NCBI GenBank assembly: GCA_964387775.1
Contig: CAYLZO010000307.1
Coordinates: 1 to 5,118, forward strand
Source: CAYLZO01 sp964387775
GTDB taxonomy: Bacteria; Chloroflexota; Anaerolineae; JAAYZQ01
Length of the DNA: 5,118 nucleotides
Direction of reading: 5' to 3'
This document shows positions 5,002 through 5,118 of the stretch, piece by piece (the stretch's first letter is position 1; every line of letters starts with the position of its first letter). The notes below the pieces were generated by a model that saw only the letters and a list, made by a program, of their open reading frames with translations, was not told the origin of the DNA and did no database searches. Both the position numbers and the translations under genes were made by a program.

Positions 5002-5118
5002 CGACGCCTGCCGGGGCCCTGTCCGTCCGGGAAGTTTGACAGCCGAAAACTATTTCGAGCCCCCCCATAGTACCCGATCCGCCTCGGACCTCATAATATC
5101 TATCACGCCTCACAGCAT
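5002..5118. other. Non-coding segment upstream of the permease fragment, with a small hairpin
   Basis: Minus-strand frames here contain several stops and no permease-like helices. A perfect 5-bp stem with a 4-nt loop, CGAAAACTATTTCG, is at 5044-5057, and the A/T-rich stretch at 5091-5103 stands out from the GC-rich surroundings. I recognise no gene or mobile-element end. The segment is simply unrelated to the permease that follows it. Confidence 0.45.

Noticed and set aside
5036..5071. TTGACA at 5036-5041 as a plus-strand promoter
   Set aside because: No -10 box lies 16-18 bp downstream (the region is a C-run). CATAGT is 24 bp away, and there is no plus-strand gene to serve.
4454..5113. Single 219-codon minus-strand frame as one protein
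   Set aside because: Only its last 66 codons match a family (E1-alpha). The rest is the permease fragment read out of phase.

Overview
This is a GC-rich, densely packed window. Family content (a LarA racemase next to a GlcD-type oxidase, a DUF2071 protein, a binding-protein-dependent sugar permease, a short URO-D-like methyltransferase or decarboxylase end, and a GNAT beginning with a WPTRL-type stretch) together with short dispersed palindromes suggests a Chloroflexota bacterium of the Anaerolineae/Caldilineae kind. That assignment is an inference from gene style. There is no RNA marker in the window to prove it.

Layout from left to right. Positions 1-501 (minus) hold the N-terminal third of a GlcD-type FAD-linked 2-hydroxyacid oxidase, cut by the window edge. 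It overlaps by 4 nt (ATGA) a complete nickel-pincer LarA-type 2-hydroxyacid racemase (498-1811, minus). Together they form a racemise-then-oxidise pair for a D/L-hydroxyacid. Immediately upstream is the first 90 codons of a DUF2071 gene (1837-2106, minus) that stops matching its family just before the larA ribosome binding site. A divergent intergenic region (2107-2278) carries two good sigma70-like promoters facing away from each other. One drives the DUF2071 remnant and larA/glcD, the other a 75-residue winged-helix regulator (2279-2506, plus, TTG start). A GNAT acetyltransferase (2592-3182, plus) follows. Its 3' end overlaps by 11 nt the convergent 3' end of a pteridine-reductase-like SDR (3172-3924, minus), whose catalytic Tyr is replaced by His.

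From 3974 to the right edge every gene is a fragment on the minus strand. In transcription order these are the last third of a MalF-type ABC permease, the start site and a few codons of a second permease, the last 66 codons of an E1-alpha dehydrogenase subunit, the first 36 codons of E1-beta, an unassigned 32-residue linker, and the last 88 codons of a URO-D-like protein. The last three parts are in frame with each other, giving one 156-residue chimeric ORF. With the DUF2071 truncation this makes at least four head-to-tail gene joins in about 3.3 kb. Either this is a real segment of genome decay and rearrangement or the contig is mis-assembled.

Three short repeats contribute coding sequence. 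A 20-nt palindrome-like element lies inside larA (1151-1170) and adds about nine residues. A 4x7-nt tandem repeat (505-532) forms the larA C-terminus and the glcD ribosome binding site. A near-perfect 21-nt palindrome (3965-3985) supplies the stop codon of the URO-D fragment. I see no tRNA, rRNA, CRISPR array, transposase or convincing rho-independent terminator.
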